DNA of 64,000 nucleotides from VFKU01 sp964620045. GTDB taxonomy: Bacteria > Hydrogenedentota > Hydrogenedentia > Hydrogenedentales > GCA-2746185. The translations under genes were made by a program, and so were the position numbers. A model generated the notes under the pieces. The model did no database searches and was not told where the DNA came from. It saw nothing but the letters and a program-made list of their open reading frames with translations. The stretch spans positions 14,446 through 78,445 of the forward strand of contig CAZUJL010000019.1 in NCBI GenBank assembly GCA_964620045.1, in the 5' to 3' direction. Shown piece by piece: positions 54,500 to 63,124 of this stretch. Position 1 is the stretch's first letter. Every line of letters starts with the position of its first letter.

Positions 54500-54643
54500 C
54501 TTTGGACTGCGGGAGCAAAGCTCCCGCTTTCCCCAAGCCAGCAACGCTGGCGGCGTCGCACCAGAATTCCCGCACTCAAGGCGTGCGCGCCGGAGCTTCG
54601 CTCTGACGCCAAAAGCAGCAGCTACCGCCGCTGCAGTCCAAAG
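54500..54643. repeat. MITE-like element with 11-bp terminal inverted repeats
   Basis: CTTTGGACTGC (54500-54510) and GCAGTCCAAAG (54633-54643) are perfect complements. The inside is GC-rich and holds hairpins such as CGGGAGCAAAGCTCCCG. No gene is inside. It fills the gap between the prepilin-like and protease-like genes. No target-site duplication is evident. Confidence 0.65.
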
Positions 54644-54697
54644 CGCTACACTAAATATCCGCGCGGAGTTCGCGCGTCCTGGGGGAATTCTCGCCGT

Positions 54698-55537
54698 ATG
54701 AAGCACCTTGCCGCTCTCGCGCTCGCGGTTTCCGCAGCCGCCGTTTCAACGACTGCCGCCGTCTCCACCACCGCCTACGCCGCCGAAAGCCAGCCGCTCG
54801 CCGCGGCCGCGCGCACCGTCCTTGAGGCGCAGCGCAGCAACATCGTCACCGTGCGTCTCGCCGCGCGCGTGCGCATCGGCTCCGCCGAAGCCGGCAGCAT
54901 GGACATGGATCTCGTCATCGAAGCGAGCGGTTTCATGCTCGATCCCGCGGGCCTCGTGGTCACCTCGCTGAACGCCACCGACCCGCGCCAGCTCTACGAG
55001 CAGTACCTCAACGACGAGTCCGGCGAGGGAGAGGACTACACACTCTCCACCGAAGTCAGCCGCACGACCATCGTGTTCGACGGCGGCCAGGAAGTGGAGG
55101 CCGAAGCCGGCCTGCGCGATTCCGACCTCGATCTCGCCTATTTCACGCTGAAAAAACCCGCGCCGATCGGCTCCGTCGTCACCAAGCCGACCGAAGCGCC
55201 AAAGACCTTCGACGGCGTCGTCATCCTGCGCCGTCTCGGCGAGGTCGCCGGCCGCACCTGCGCCGGCTCGCTCGCGCAGGTGCACGCCGTCGTGGAACGG
55301 CCGCGTACCTTTTATATCGTCTCGAACGATTCCGCCGTCGGCCTCGGCGAACCCGCCTTCGATCTCGACGGCCGCTGCATCGGCATCGTGACGCTCCGCG
55401 CCATCAAGGCCGGCTCCACGCGCACCGAATACCTGTTCTCCGGCGAAGACCCGTACAGCACCGTCATCATCCTGCCGCTCGCGCAGGTGCTCGACGGCGC
55501 GCGCCAGCACGAAAAGTTCGAGAAACTGGCGGAATAA
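54698..55537 (+). CDS. Secreted trypsin-fold (DegP-like) protein lacking catalytic residues
   Basis: This is a 279-residue protein from ATG 54698. A long signal peptide contains a duplicated AVSTTA. The trypsin-like pattern is visible: SGFMLDPAGLVVTSLNATD occupies the place of the GxxIxxxGxxxTxxHV segment, DLDLAYFTLK the place of the Asp strand, and NDSAVGLGEPAFDLDGRCI the place of the GNSGGPL segment. The catalytic His (TSLNA instead of TxxHV) and Ser (GLGEPA instead of GNSGGP) are missing, so it is probably a pseudoprotease. No PDZ domain is present. Function may be binding or scaffolding. Homology is from motif order only. Confidence 0.75.
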   Translation: MKHLAALALAVSAAAVSTTAAVSTTAYAAESQPLAAAARTVLEAQRSNIVTVRLAARVRIGSAEAGSMDMDLVIEASGFMLDPAGLVVTSLNATDPRQLYEQYLNDESGEGEDYTLSTEVSRTTIVFDGGQEVEAEAGLRDSDLDLAYFTLKKPAPIGSVVTKPTEAPKTFDGVVILRRLGEVAGRTCAGSLAQVHAVVERPRTFYIVSNDSAVGLGEPAFDLDGRCIGIVTLRAIKAGSTRTEYLFSGEDPYSTVIILPLAQVLDGARQHEKFEKLAE

Positions 55538-55540
55538 CTC

Positions 55541-55570
55541 CGGCCACCGACCACCAGCCACTGGTCACTC
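55541..55570. repeat. Dispersed repeat fragment, family B
   Basis: GGCCACCGACCACCAGCCAC, followed by TGGTCACT, resembles one arm of the family B repeats at 41758-41843 and 45557-45612. It lies just after the protease-like gene. Confidence 0.5.
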
Positions 55571-55640
55571 CCATCTTGACCTGCCCCACGCCCCGCGCAT
55601 ACCCTGTGCAACAGTCTGTCCCTACATACGGAGACCTTCG

Positions 55641-56486
55641 ATGACACGCCTCGTCCCCTTTGCCCTCGCCGCGCTGCTGTGCGCGACATTCCCCGCCGCC
55701 GCCCAACAAGGCAAGGCCCTGCTGCTGACCAAGTCCGGCGGCTTCCAGCATGGCCCCGTCACCGAGAAGGACGGCCAGCCCAGCCTCGCGGAGACCGTCC
55801 TGCGCGAGCAGCTCGCCAAGCACAACCTCACGCTCGACGCCACCAAGGACGCAAGCAAAATCAACGCCGCGAACCTTGCGAACTACAAACTCGTGCTCTT
55901 CTACACGCAGGGCGATCTCGACAAGGAAGGCATCGACAAGACGCCGATGGGTCCCGACGGCATGAAGGACCTCGCGACGTTTATCTCCAACGGCGGCGGC
56001 TTCATCGGCTTCCACAGCGCGGCCGACACGAGCCGTCCCGTGAAAGCGGAAGACCCGGCGACCCCGTACACCCAAATCGTCGGCGGCGCGTTCAAGAGCC
56101 ACGGCAAGCAATTCTCCGGCACCGTGCGCGTGGTCGACCCGAAGCACCCGGCGATCAAAGCGGTGCCCGATGGCTTCAAGATTGCCGACGAGTGGTACGT
56201 GTTCACGCACCTCGATACGGCGAACATGCACGTGCTCGCGATGCTCGATCCGGGCGATGAGCGCGCGCAGCAGGAGCAGTACAACATCCCGACCTATCCG
56301 ATCACCTGGTGCAAGGAACAAGGCACCGGCCGCATCTTCTACACCGCCATGGGCCACCGCGAAGACGTGTGGAGCAACGAAACCTTCCTCGCGATGCTGA
56401 ACGACGCCGTCGACTGGGCCACCGGCAAAGGCAAAGCCGACGCCAAACCGAACTACGACAAAATGATCGAGAAATACGCGAAGTAA
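55641..56486 (+). CDS. Secreted ThuA-domain protein
   Basis: This is a 281-residue product with signal peptide (ending AAAQQ), from ATG 55641 with GGAG 8 bases upstream. The ThuA/trehalose-utilisation fold (a class I glutamine-amidotransferase-like fold) is read from KALLLTKSGGFQH, NYKLVLFYTQGD, NGGGFIGFHSAADT, PYTQIVGGAFKSHG, and the terminal GRIFYTAMGHREDVW. This family is abundant in Planctomycetes and related bacteria, where it is predicted to act on carbohydrates, though the catalytic mechanism is not established. The gene is monocistronic, followed by a family A repeat. Confidence 0.9.
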   Translation: MTRLVPFALAALLCATFPAAAQQGKALLLTKSGGFQHGPVTEKDGQPSLAETVLREQLAKHNLTLDATKDASKINAANLANYKLVLFYTQGDLDKEGIDKTPMGPDGMKDLATFISNGGGFIGFHSAADTSRPVKAEDPATPYTQIVGGAFKSHGKQFSGTVRVVDPKHPAIKAVPDGFKIADEWYVFTHLDTANMHVLAMLDPGDERAQQEQYNIPTYPITWCKEQGTGRIFYTAMGHREDVWSNETFLAMLNDAVDWATGKGKADAKPNYDKMIEKYAK

Positions 56487-56510
56487 TTTTGAAAGAGCGA
56501 ATTGAGCAAT

Positions 56511-56600
56511 AAGTCCCGAAGGGACGAAAGATCTTAACCCAGCGCTTCAGCGCTGGGTTAAGGATGTAAAGAAACACCAAGTCCCGTAGGGACGACAGAC
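56511..56600. repeat. Compound palindromic repeat, family A variant
   Basis: AGTCCCGAAGGGACG, then TTAACCCAGCGCTTCAGCGC with GCTGGGTTAA, then AGTCCCGTAGGGACG. The order hairpin, CCCAG.../...CTGGG palindrome, hairpin is the same as in 32029-32134. Confidence 0.75.
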
Positions 56601-56623
56601 CCAATTACCAAGGACATCGTTTC

Positions 56624-57148
56624 GTGCCCGCTTTCGGCATATTTTCATGGAATTACTGCGCCATCTGCGGCGATAAATTGATCGAGGCGCACGACGGTCA
56701 ATCGAACCGTCCGCATTGCCCCAACTGTGATCGCTTCTACTACTCTAATCCCGCGCCGGCCGCCTGCTGCTTCCTCACAAACCCCGACGGCGAACTCCTG
56801 ATGGTGCAACGCTCCATCGAGCCGCGCAAGGGTATGTGGACACTGCCCGGCGGATTCATCGAACTCGGCGAGACGACCGAGCAGGCCGCGCTGCGCGAGT
56901 TGCAGGAAGAAACCGGACTCATCGGCCGCAACCCGCGCCTCATCGGCGTGTCCACGCGCCCGAGTAAAATGTCCGGCGGCATCATCGTACTCGGATACCG
57001 CGTCGACGAATGGGAAGGCGAACTCCGCCCCGATACCGACGCCGCCGACGCCGGCTTTTTCCACCGCGAACGCCGCCCGCCGATCGCGTTTGAAGTCCAC
57101 CAGGAACTCATCGCGCTCTACGACACAATCGTCCACGGCAAGCACTGA
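56624..57148 (+). CDS. Nudix hydrolase with N-terminal zinc ribbon
   Basis: This is a 174-residue protein from GTG 56624. The first 45 residues have CAIC and CPNC pairs in a zinc ribbon like that of NADH pyrophosphatase NudC. The Nudix box is GGFIELGETTEQAALRELQE followed by ETGL, matching GX5EX7REUXEEXGU. NudC-type enzymes hydrolyse NADH or decap NAD-RNA, but the NudC-specific SQPWPFPxS motif is not seen, so it may act on another nucleotide. An AAGGA lies at about 12 bases upstream. Confidence 0.92.
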   Translation: MPAFGIFSWNYCAICGDKLIEAHDGQSNRPHCPNCDRFYYSNPAPAACCFLTNPDGELLMVQRSIEPRKGMWTLPGGFIELGETTEQAALRELQEETGLIGRNPRLIGVSTRPSKMSGGIIVLGYRVDEWEGELRPDTDAADAGFFHRERRPPIAFEVHQELIALYDTIVHGKH

Positions 57149-57178
57149 TCGCCGGCCACAGGCCACTCATCACCAGCC
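57149..57178. repeat. Dispersed repeat fragment, family B
   Basis: ATCGCCGGCCACAGGCCACT followed by CATCACCAG resembles parts of family B. It is a degenerate fragment. Confidence 0.4.
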
Positions 57179-57240
57179 CGTCCGGTTGACCACACCCGCG
57201 TCCAAACGCTACACTGATCCTTCCCACCAGCGCGTCCAAT

Positions 57241-57316
57241 GAGTAGGTAGCTCAGTTGGTAGAGCATCGGACTTTTAATCCGGTGGTCCCGGGTTCGATT
57301 CCCGGCCTACTCACCA
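57241..57316 (+). tRNA. tRNA-Lys (anticodon TTT)
   Basis: The plus-strand cloverleaf is complete: acceptor GAGTAGG/CCTACTC, D-arm TAGCTCAGTTGGTAGAGCA, anticodon loop ACTTTTAA with TTT, TpsiC arm GGGTTCGATTCCC, discriminator A and an encoded CCA (57314-57316). Confidence 0.96.
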
Positions 57317-57447
57317 TTTGCGCCCCATACCTGCCATTCCACACAGGCCCTTGAGGTTATTGATCTAAACGACCTGCTCCAATCGCTCTCTTTTTAAATC
57401 AATTCGACGCGACCACGCCATGGAACTTCGGCCACGCTGCGTGACTA

Positions 57448-59550
57448 CTAATTTACATAACCTAGTGCTTGCAAGGCCTCGCGCACATCCGCCGGTACAG
57501 CTTCCTCCGACAAGGTTTCCGGTCCGGCGACGTACCACACATATACGCCGAAACCTTGCGGTAATCCCGCCAAATCGAAGTCATCCGGATGCGCCAACAC
57601 GTCCGTTGATTTTAGCGTGACGTTCTCCAGCGCGCCATGGCTTCGTGCGCGGCCCAGATACACCTGCGCGGTATCCACCGGAGTGCCACCGACGCGTGCG
57701 TCGATTTGGACATCTTCTGTAAGCGGTACATCGACGCTCAGGTGCGCGTGCACACGCTGCACGGCCTGCCACGGCACATGTCCCGGTTCCGAGACTTCCA
57801 CACGGAAACTCTTTTCATCGGACAGTGTCCAGCGGAGCATATCGCCCTCACGCGCGAGGGTATTTTTCCATTCCGCATCGATCACGTGCGTCTCGCCGAG
57901 ACCCGATGCGCGCAGCGTAATCTCCGCAGCAGCGGGCGCATCGGCGCCAATCAGCAGCACATGCAAGCCGCTTGCGCCGCCCAATGCTCGCGCGGCCGCG
58001 AGTTCGCGCAAGGGGCCGCCCCACTCTGGAGCGGAAAGGGCTTGTGCTTCGTGTGGATCCGTCGCTAAATCGAACCAAGATTCCGTGTGGTTCACGACGT
58101 CGCGAAGATACTTGTGATCGAGTGTCTTTGCAGCACGCAGACTGAACCATTCCTGATTCAGTGACGCGAATGCCGTGCGCGGCGGTTCTGATTCGCCGCG
58201 AATGAGTGGCAGAAAACTCCGCCCTTGAAACCGCGCAGGGATTTCCACGCCGACAGTCTCCAGAATCGTCGGCGCGACATCAATCATTTCCACCAGCGCT
58301 TCCACTCGGCCCGGCACCGGCCATGTACCTTTCGGCGGCTTGATGATGAGCGGCACACGCAGCATTTCTTCGTACAGGGTCTTCGCGTGTTCCCAGTTTC
58401 CGTGTTCTAGAAATTCCTCGCCGTGGTCCGACAATACGACAATCAAGGTATTGTCGTATTGGCCTGACGCTTTGAGTGCTTCCACAACGCGTCCGAATTG
58501 GTGGTCAGTAAACGCGATCTCCGCGTCGTACAGGTCGAGCTTGCGACGCACCTCGCGCGCGTCGCCCTCGAGCTTGGAGAGATCGGTCGCAAACTGGCTG
58601 CGAAACGGTTCGGGCGGCGCATATGGAATGTGCGGCCCCATCGTGTGTACATACAGGAACCAAGGCCGGCCGCGCAGATGCTCGATGGCGGCCAAGGCCG
58701 CATCGGTCACCGGACCGTCATCCTTCTCGCGATCCTTATACAGCGTATCGACATCTACATAGCGCGCAAAACCGCCGCCGAACCCCCACACGGGCAGGCA
58801 GTTCGCATTGGTCTGAAGCCCCTGTGTTTCGTAGCCCTTCGCAGCGAGCGATTCGGCGAGGGACGGCAGCCCATCGCGTATTTTGTCGCGAATGGTCTGC
58901 GCGCCGTGGTAGTTCGGATGCTGCGAGGTGAACAACGATGCGACCGACGGGCGTGTCCATGACGAGGACGGCGTTAGATGCGTCATCAGTGTTGCTTCGG
59001 CCGCAAACGCCGTGAGATTCGGCGACGTCTCGCGCGTGTGCCCGTAGGTGCTCAGACGGTCCTGGCGCAGCGTATCGATCAAAAATACCAGTACATTGGG
59101 CGGGCTGTCTGCTGCGGCGGCTTGCACGATTTCACATACCGCCATCGGTATCGGCTGCGCGGTTTCCACAATGACGCGAATGGGGGCTTTAGCAAAACCG
59201 TCCAACGCCATGCGCTCGTCCCGCCACGCACCGAGCCGTTCCAGGCGCCATTGCGCGACACGGCGTCCACCGGCGTATACGCGAATCGATCCAGTGTTCC
59301 CAGCGTTGGCGGCGTCGAAAAATCCGATGCGAAACGCACTGTCTCCACCGGCGAGGCCGAGATCAATCGAGACGGCGTCACCACCGCCCACAGGCCGCGC
59401 ATCGCGCCATTCGTGGGCGAGTTCAACCCGCTTGGATGGAAATTCGGATAGCGTCTTTTTGGGAATGCGATCGATCTTGTCATTCGAGCAACCGGCAAGC
59501 ACGACCACGGACACAATGGCGCAAAAGAATCGGCAATCGAAAGGCCTCAT
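57448..59550 (-). CDS. Lipoprotein of the sulfatase / alkaline-phosphatase superfamily
   Basis: This is a 700-residue lipoprotein (lipobox VLAGC). Residues 25-145 form a beta-rich N-terminal domain. Residues 150-480 hold the sulfatase fold: NVLVFLIDTLRQDRLSTYGH with the metal Asp, then SSSWTRPSVASLF (195-207), with Thr199 at the nucleophile position. No CxPxR formylglycine motif is present. Further metal ligands lie in HTMGPHIPY and VLSDHGEEFLEH. The C-terminal 200 residues are an unassigned beta-rich domain (FRVEVSEPGHVPWQAVQRVH). The active Thr is typical of LtaS- and phosphoethanolamine-transferase-like enzymes and of predicted 'SWTRPS' sulfatases. It ends in a 4-bp overlap with the SGNH gene. 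Confidence 0.85.
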   Translation of the reverse strand: MRPFDCRFFCAIVSVVVLAGCSNDKIDRIPKKTLSEFPSKRVELAHEWRDARPVGGGDAVSIDLGLAGGDSAFRIGFFDAANAGNTGSIRVYAGGRRVAQWRLERLGAWRDERMALDGFAKAPIRVIVETAQPIPMAVCEIVQAAAADSPPNVLVFLIDTLRQDRLSTYGHTRETSPNLTAFAAEATLMTHLTPSSSWTRPSVASLFTSQHPNYHGAQTIRDKIRDGLPSLAESLAAKGYETQGLQTNANCLPVWGFGGGFARYVDVDTLYKDREKDDGPVTDAALAAIEHLRGRPWFLYVHTMGPHIPYAPPEPFRSQFATDLSKLEGDAREVRRKLDLYDAEIAFTDHQFGRVVEALKASGQYDNTLIVVLSDHGEEFLEHGNWEHAKTLYEEMLRVPLIIKPPKGTWPVPGRVEALVEMIDVAPTILETVGVEIPARFQGRSFLPLIRGESEPPRTAFASLNQEWFSLRAAKTLDHKYLRDVVNHTESWFDLATDPHEAQALSAPEWGGPLRELAAARALGGASGLHVLLIGADAPAAAEITLRASGLGETHVIDAEWKNTLAREGDMLRWTLSDEKSFRVEVSEPGHVPWQAVQRVHAHLSVDVPLTEDVQIDARVGGTPVDTAQVYLGRARSHGALENVTLKSTDVLAHPDDFDLAGLPQGFGVYVWYVAGPETLSEEAVPADVREALQALGYVN

Positions 59551-60842
59551 CGTGACGATCCGGAATAGGCATCAAGCACAGCGACGGCGATTTGTTGGGC
59601 TAACAACTCATTGCCGAGTTGGTTCAAATGACAGCAGGTGTCGCGGTAAACAGTGCGCGGCTCACCTTTAAATATCATCGTCAGATCGACGATGGGCACA
59701 CCCTCTGCGCGCAATTCTTCTCCCGCCGCCACGAGCAGTGGATATCCTTTTTCCGCCGGAGGCTGATAGCCGCCGTGCGCCAGGGCCGTGCGCGTTTCTT
59801 CTTCCGAAAACGTTTTCGTTCCGGGAAAATACTGGTTCGGCTGAATAAACTGGAAATATCGGATGCCGTTGGCCGCGCAGATCTTCGCCATTTGTTCCGA
59901 TGCGGACTTCCACACCGCGACCGACTCCCGCAGCACCGCATCGTCGGCTACTTTGGCGGACTGTTTGCTCTCTTTGCCGAGCGATTGCACCAACTCCGCG
60001 ATGTGATCTGCGTCGCGACGATCCAGTTCATTCCAGCACGAGACGAAAAATGCGCTGCGCCGCCATGGGCCACGCGACACCGCGGCCCGGCGTTGTTCTC
60101 GCTGTTGCTGCGCGGTAAAAATTGCGGCACGCGCGGCCAGTTCCGTGGCTGATATTCCCGTTTTGGATAGACGCTCCCAATTGCGCGGATAAATCACCGG
60201 CACGCCCGCGGGTGCGTTTTCCGCCAAGGGCAACGCAATCTCATTGAACCCGTCGAGCTCGATCCACACATCGATATGAGCGCCCAACGACAGTAGATGA
60301 ACCAAGGTGTGCACCAACTGCGGCTGTTTGAATCCGCCGAGCGCGAACGATTCCAGCCGAATCTTTTTGCCTGCAAATGCCGGATCCGCCTGAAGCGCCG
60401 TGCGAATCGCATCGCCGGCCCGACCCCATAGGCCTGCCGCGACGCTGCCGCCGCCGAGGACAACGACTGCTTCGTCGTCGGACTTGCGCATGACGGGCTC
60501 GTCGCCAAAAAACCCAAGCGACGAATAGTGTAATTGTTCGTCGCCTCGTGTACTCGCGGCGCTGCCGGGCGTAAACACATAGCCCAAATAAGGATGCAGC
60601 ATGATCGCCGCCGCGGTTTGCCCGCCCACACGAGGATCATTGGCGATCAGCGCGTCAGGCGCGCCACCGTTAAGCCGCGCACGTACTTCGGTCCACGAGA
60701 ACTCCGGACCGAGCATCCGGGGATATATCAGGCGCACGCCCAACTCGAGCAGAACTGCCAACAACAAAAGATTAACGAGAAGATATACGCCGACACGCAC
60801 TACGCGAGGCAGGCGATGGGGCGGTGAGGGCGCGGCGGTCAT
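59547..60842 (-). CDS. Membrane-anchored SGNH-like hydrolase
   Basis: This is a 431-residue protein with one N-terminal transmembrane helix (VGVYLLVNLLLLAVLLELGV) and a periplasmic domain. Block I reads VVLGGGSVAAGLWG, with the catalytic Ser after GG; FIQPNQYF is mid-domain; and block V reads RDTCCHLNQLGNELLA, with His in place of the usual DxxH (DTCCH). The family includes acyl-esterases that modify polysaccharides. It is the upstream member of a pair with the sulfatase-fold lipoprotein gene (4-bp overlap), suggesting joint work on a cell-surface glycan or lipid. The assignment rests on motifs only. Confidence 0.78.
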   Translation of the reverse strand: MTAAPSPPHRLPRVVRVGVYLLVNLLLLAVLLELGVRLIYPRMLGPEFSWTEVRARLNGGAPDALIANDPRVGGQTAAAIMLHPYLGYVFTPGSAASTRGDEQLHYSSLGFFGDEPVMRKSDDEAVVVLGGGSVAAGLWGRAGDAIRTALQADPAFAGKKIRLESFALGGFKQPQLVHTLVHLLSLGAHIDVWIELDGFNEIALPLAENAPAGVPVIYPRNWERLSKTGISATELAARAAIFTAQQQREQRRAAVSRGPWRRSAFFVSCWNELDRRDADHIAELVQSLGKESKQSAKVADDAVLRESVAVWKSASEQMAKICAANGIRYFQFIQPNQYFPGTKTFSEEETRTALAHGGYQPPAEKGYPLLVAAGEELRAEGVPIVDLTMIFKGEPRTVYRDTCCHLNQLGNELLAQQIAVAVLDAYSGSSR

Positions 60843-60875
60843 CGCGCGATGATAATCTCGAATGGTTGGGCCAAT

Positions 60876-62009
60876 CTATTTTGAGTTGAATCGGGCCAAC
60901 GCGAACTCGCTGCGGACGGGCAGCTTCCCGGTCACCAGCCCGGCGACGAATTCTCCAATGGCCGGGCCGTGCTTGAAACCGTGCCCGGAGCCGCCGCCCG
61001 CGATCCACACGTTGTCCAGGGTCGGGTGCCGGTCAAGAATGAAGTCGTTGTCGGGCGTGTTCTCGTACTGGCAGACGCGGGCTTCGGTAATCGGCGCCTC
61101 GGCCAGCGCGGGGAACCGCCGCCGCGCATAGGCCCGGGTCTTTTCGACCATTACCGCGCTCGGCACGCGCTCTTGCGTCGTTGGGTCCACGGGCGCGCCG
61201 CGCGCATCGTCGCCAATCTTGAACCCGCGGTGCTCATTGCCGGGAATGCCGTACCAGAATTCGGTGCTGTGATCGATCCACGCCGGCATCGCCGCTTCGG
61301 AGAAGGAACCCACGCCGGAAGGTTCGCCAAAGTAAAAGAGTTCCTGGCGCGTCGGCCGAATGAGATCCGCGAGCACGTCTGGCAGTACCTGCGGCAGCCA
61401 GGGTCCGCAGGCGAACACGAACGCGTCGGCTTCGATGGCTGTGCCGTCCTGCAACGCGACGCGGCGCAGGCTGCCGCGTGGCCCCGCGAGCGGCGCGACA
61501 CCCGCCATGCGATACTCGCCACCTTCCGCGGCGAAGACTTCCGCGACGGTGCGGCAGGCGCGGCGCGCAAAGGCGTAACCGGCATTGGGCTCGAGCACGC
61601 CGTACTCGAATCCTTCGGCATTGAACTGCGGGTAGCGCCGCTGCAGTGCCGCGTTGGAGATCATCTCGAACTGCACACCGAGCGAGCGCATGCGCAGCAA
61701 CGACTCACGGTGTTCGTCGCCGGGCAATCCTTCCAGCCACAGCAACCCGCAACGGCGCACCAATTCCACGCGATGTTTTTCTTCGAATTCGCGCCAGAGA
61801 TCGAGTGCGCGCGCGCCCATGGATACGTAGTGCCAGGCGGCGCCGTAGTTCGCGCGCACGATGCGGGATTCGTCGCCCGAACTCGCGCGCGCGTTGCCCG
61901 GGCCCCACGGATCGAGCAGTGTGACGCGCTTGCCCGCGCGCAGCAGATGCAGCGCGATCCATCCGCCCCACGCGCCGGCCCCGGCGACAACGATGCGTTC
62001 GCCGCTCAT
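60876..62009 (-). CDS. FAD-dependent oxidoreductase, monomeric sarcosine oxidase-like
   Basis: This is a 377-residue protein of the DAO/GlyOx family. The FAD motif is VVAGAGAWGGWIALHLLRAG. HRFG-type flavin-binding residues are replaced by SSGDESRIVRANYG. AFVFACGPWLPQVLP and the terminal GGGSGHGFKHGPAIGE are diagnostic of the sarcosine oxidase/N-methyltryptophan oxidase group, whose covalent flavin Cys is not obvious here. It likely oxidises an N-methyl or secondary amine and makes hydrogen peroxide. The YhhN gene starts 1 bp later, so they are co-transcribed. Confidence 0.9.
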   Translation of the reverse strand: MSGERIVVAGAGAWGGWIALHLLRAGKRVTLLDPWGPGNARASSGDESRIVRANYGAAWHYVSMGARALDLWREFEEKHRVELVRRCGLLWLEGLPGDEHRESLLRMRSLGVQFEMISNAALQRRYPQFNAEGFEYGVLEPNAGYAFARRACRTVAEVFAAEGGEYRMAGVAPLAGPRGSLRRVALQDGTAIEADAFVFACGPWLPQVLPDVLADLIRPTRQELFYFGEPSGVGSFSEAAMPAWIDHSTEFWYGIPGNEHRGFKIGDDARGAPVDPTTQERVPSAVMVEKTRAYARRRFPALAEAPITEARVCQYENTPDNDFILDRHPTLDNVWIAGGGSGHGFKHGPAIGEFVAGLVTGKLPVRSEFALARFNSK

Positions 62010-62010
62010 G

Positions 62011-62679
62011 TTATGCGGCGGAACGGCTCGCGGCGGGCGATGTTGCGGCGGCCTGCGTGCTCCAGGCCAGGAAAATTTGTCCGATGAAGTAGGCCGGGAG
62101 GCCCCAGATGTAGTTCGGGAAATCGGTCACGTCGAACTGGCCAGAGGCCACGGAAATATCCGACAACCAGAACAGCACCGCACCGATGGGAATAGACCAC
62201 GGGCTGCAGGCGCCTTTCGCGCCGAACGCGAGTACGACCATCGTGCTGATGACAATGGTATACACGCGCACCGGCCAGACCATGTCGGCACCGACGTGCG
62301 GCGAGATCCACATGGTCACGCCGATCGCCATGGCCGCGACCGGCACGAACGCCAGGCCAACCCAACGCAGGTTGACGCCGCGGACACCAAACGCGATGCA
62401 ATACATGACGTGCGCGGAGAGAAAGCTGACAAGCCCGAAGAGAAAATATTGGTCCCCGCTGAGCGCCAGGAACAAGTCTCCAAACCACGAGAGGACCAAG
62501 CCGACCAGAATGATGCGGCCATAGGTCCACGTGAGCGCGCCCTGTGCCCATGCGACGCCGATGAACGAGGTTGCGGCGATCATCTTGGCGTAGATGCCGT
62601 AGCCGCCCGGCCCCCACAACCCGAGCGCGACCATCGTAAACGCGCCCACTACCGTTATCGCCGCAAACACCTTCGCCAC
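62011..62679 (-). CDS. YhhN-family membrane protein (lysoplasmalogenase-like)
   Basis: This is a 222-residue integral membrane protein with about eight helices (VFAAITVVGAFTMVALGLWG, YGRIILVGLVLSWFGDLFLAL, FGLVSFLSAHVMYCIAFGV). SWFGDLFLAL and FLSAHVMYC correspond to the conserved GD and AH motifs of YhhN/TMEM86, and FWLSDISVA to the second conserved Asp segment. Human TMEM86B hydrolyses lysoplasmalogen, but bacterial members are largely uncharacterised. It is the first gene of a unit with the FAD oxidoreductase. Confidence 0.9.
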   Translation of the reverse strand: MAKVFAAITVVGAFTMVALGLWGPGGYGIYAKMIAATSFIGVAWAQGALTWTYGRIILVGLVLSWFGDLFLALSGDQYFLFGLVSFLSAHVMYCIAFGVRGVNLRWVGLAFVPVAAMAIGVTMWISPHVGADMVWPVRVYTIVISTMVVLAFGAKGACSPWSIPIGAVLFWLSDISVASGQFDVTDFPNYIWGLPAYFIGQIFLAWSTQAAATSPAASRSAA

Positions 62680-62854
62680 GTCGTGCTCTCCCGGTCTGAA
62701 ATCGCCGCGAGCTTAACACAGTGTTGCGTGGACGGACGGCTTCCAATCGTCGTTACGCTGTCCCTTTCTATGTGCGCATTTGTTGCCTTCTGGCAGAACG
62801 CTGGGTGCGAAACAAGGTTATTTCTATAAATAATCGATTTTATGGTTATTTTTG

Positions 62855-62873
62855 TTATAACGTATGTTATAAT
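62855..62873 (+). promoter_or_regulatory. Palindromic operator overlapping a -10 box for the toxin-antitoxin genes
   Basis: TTATAAC-GTAT-GTTATAA is a perfect 18-bp palindrome, and its right half contains TATAAT (62868-62873), a consensus -10. A putative -35 (GTTATT at 62845-62850, 17 bp spacing) is weak. It is 28 bp before the antitoxin ATG, a good position for autoregulation. The surrounding 62820-62890 is strikingly AT-rich. Confidence 0.75.
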
Positions 62874-62896
62874 CAATTGATATTGAGGATAAATCC

Positions 62897-63121
62897 ATGA
62901 CGAAGCTGAAGATCGTTCAAATCGGCAATTCGGAAGGCATCACCTTGCCCAAAGAGCTGATGCAACGCCTGAAAGTGAAAAAGGGCGACACGTTGTATGC
63001 GATCGAGACGCCCGACGGGATTGAGCTGACGCCCTATGACCCTGAATTCGCCAAGCAGATGGAGGTGGCGGAGGACGTCATGCGCCGCCGACGGAACATG
63101 CTGCGCAAACTGGCGGAGTAG
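62897..63121 (+). CDS. AbrB/MazE-type antitoxin
   Basis: This is a 74-residue DNA-binding protein. The N-terminal 45 residues are a SpoVT/AbrB swapped-hairpin domain: KLKIVQIGNSEGITLPKELM, then RLKVKKGDTLYAI. The C-terminal tail (MEVAEDVMRRRRNMLRKLAE) should wrap around and neutralise the toxin. Its ATG follows GAGGA at about 12 bases. It probably binds the palindrome just upstream and represses its own operon. The Doc-type toxin gene follows 3 bp after its stop. Confidence 0.9.
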   Translation: MTKLKIVQIGNSEGITLPKELMQRLKVKKGDTLYAIETPDGIELTPYDPEFAKQMEVAEDVMRRRRNMLRKLAE

Positions 63122-63124
63122 CCA

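Noticed and set aside
62655..62876. Minus-strand frame of 73 codons over the AT-rich promoter region
   Set aside because: It overlaps the palindromic operator and has no ribosome-binding site or conserved motif; the AT-rich composition explains the open frame.
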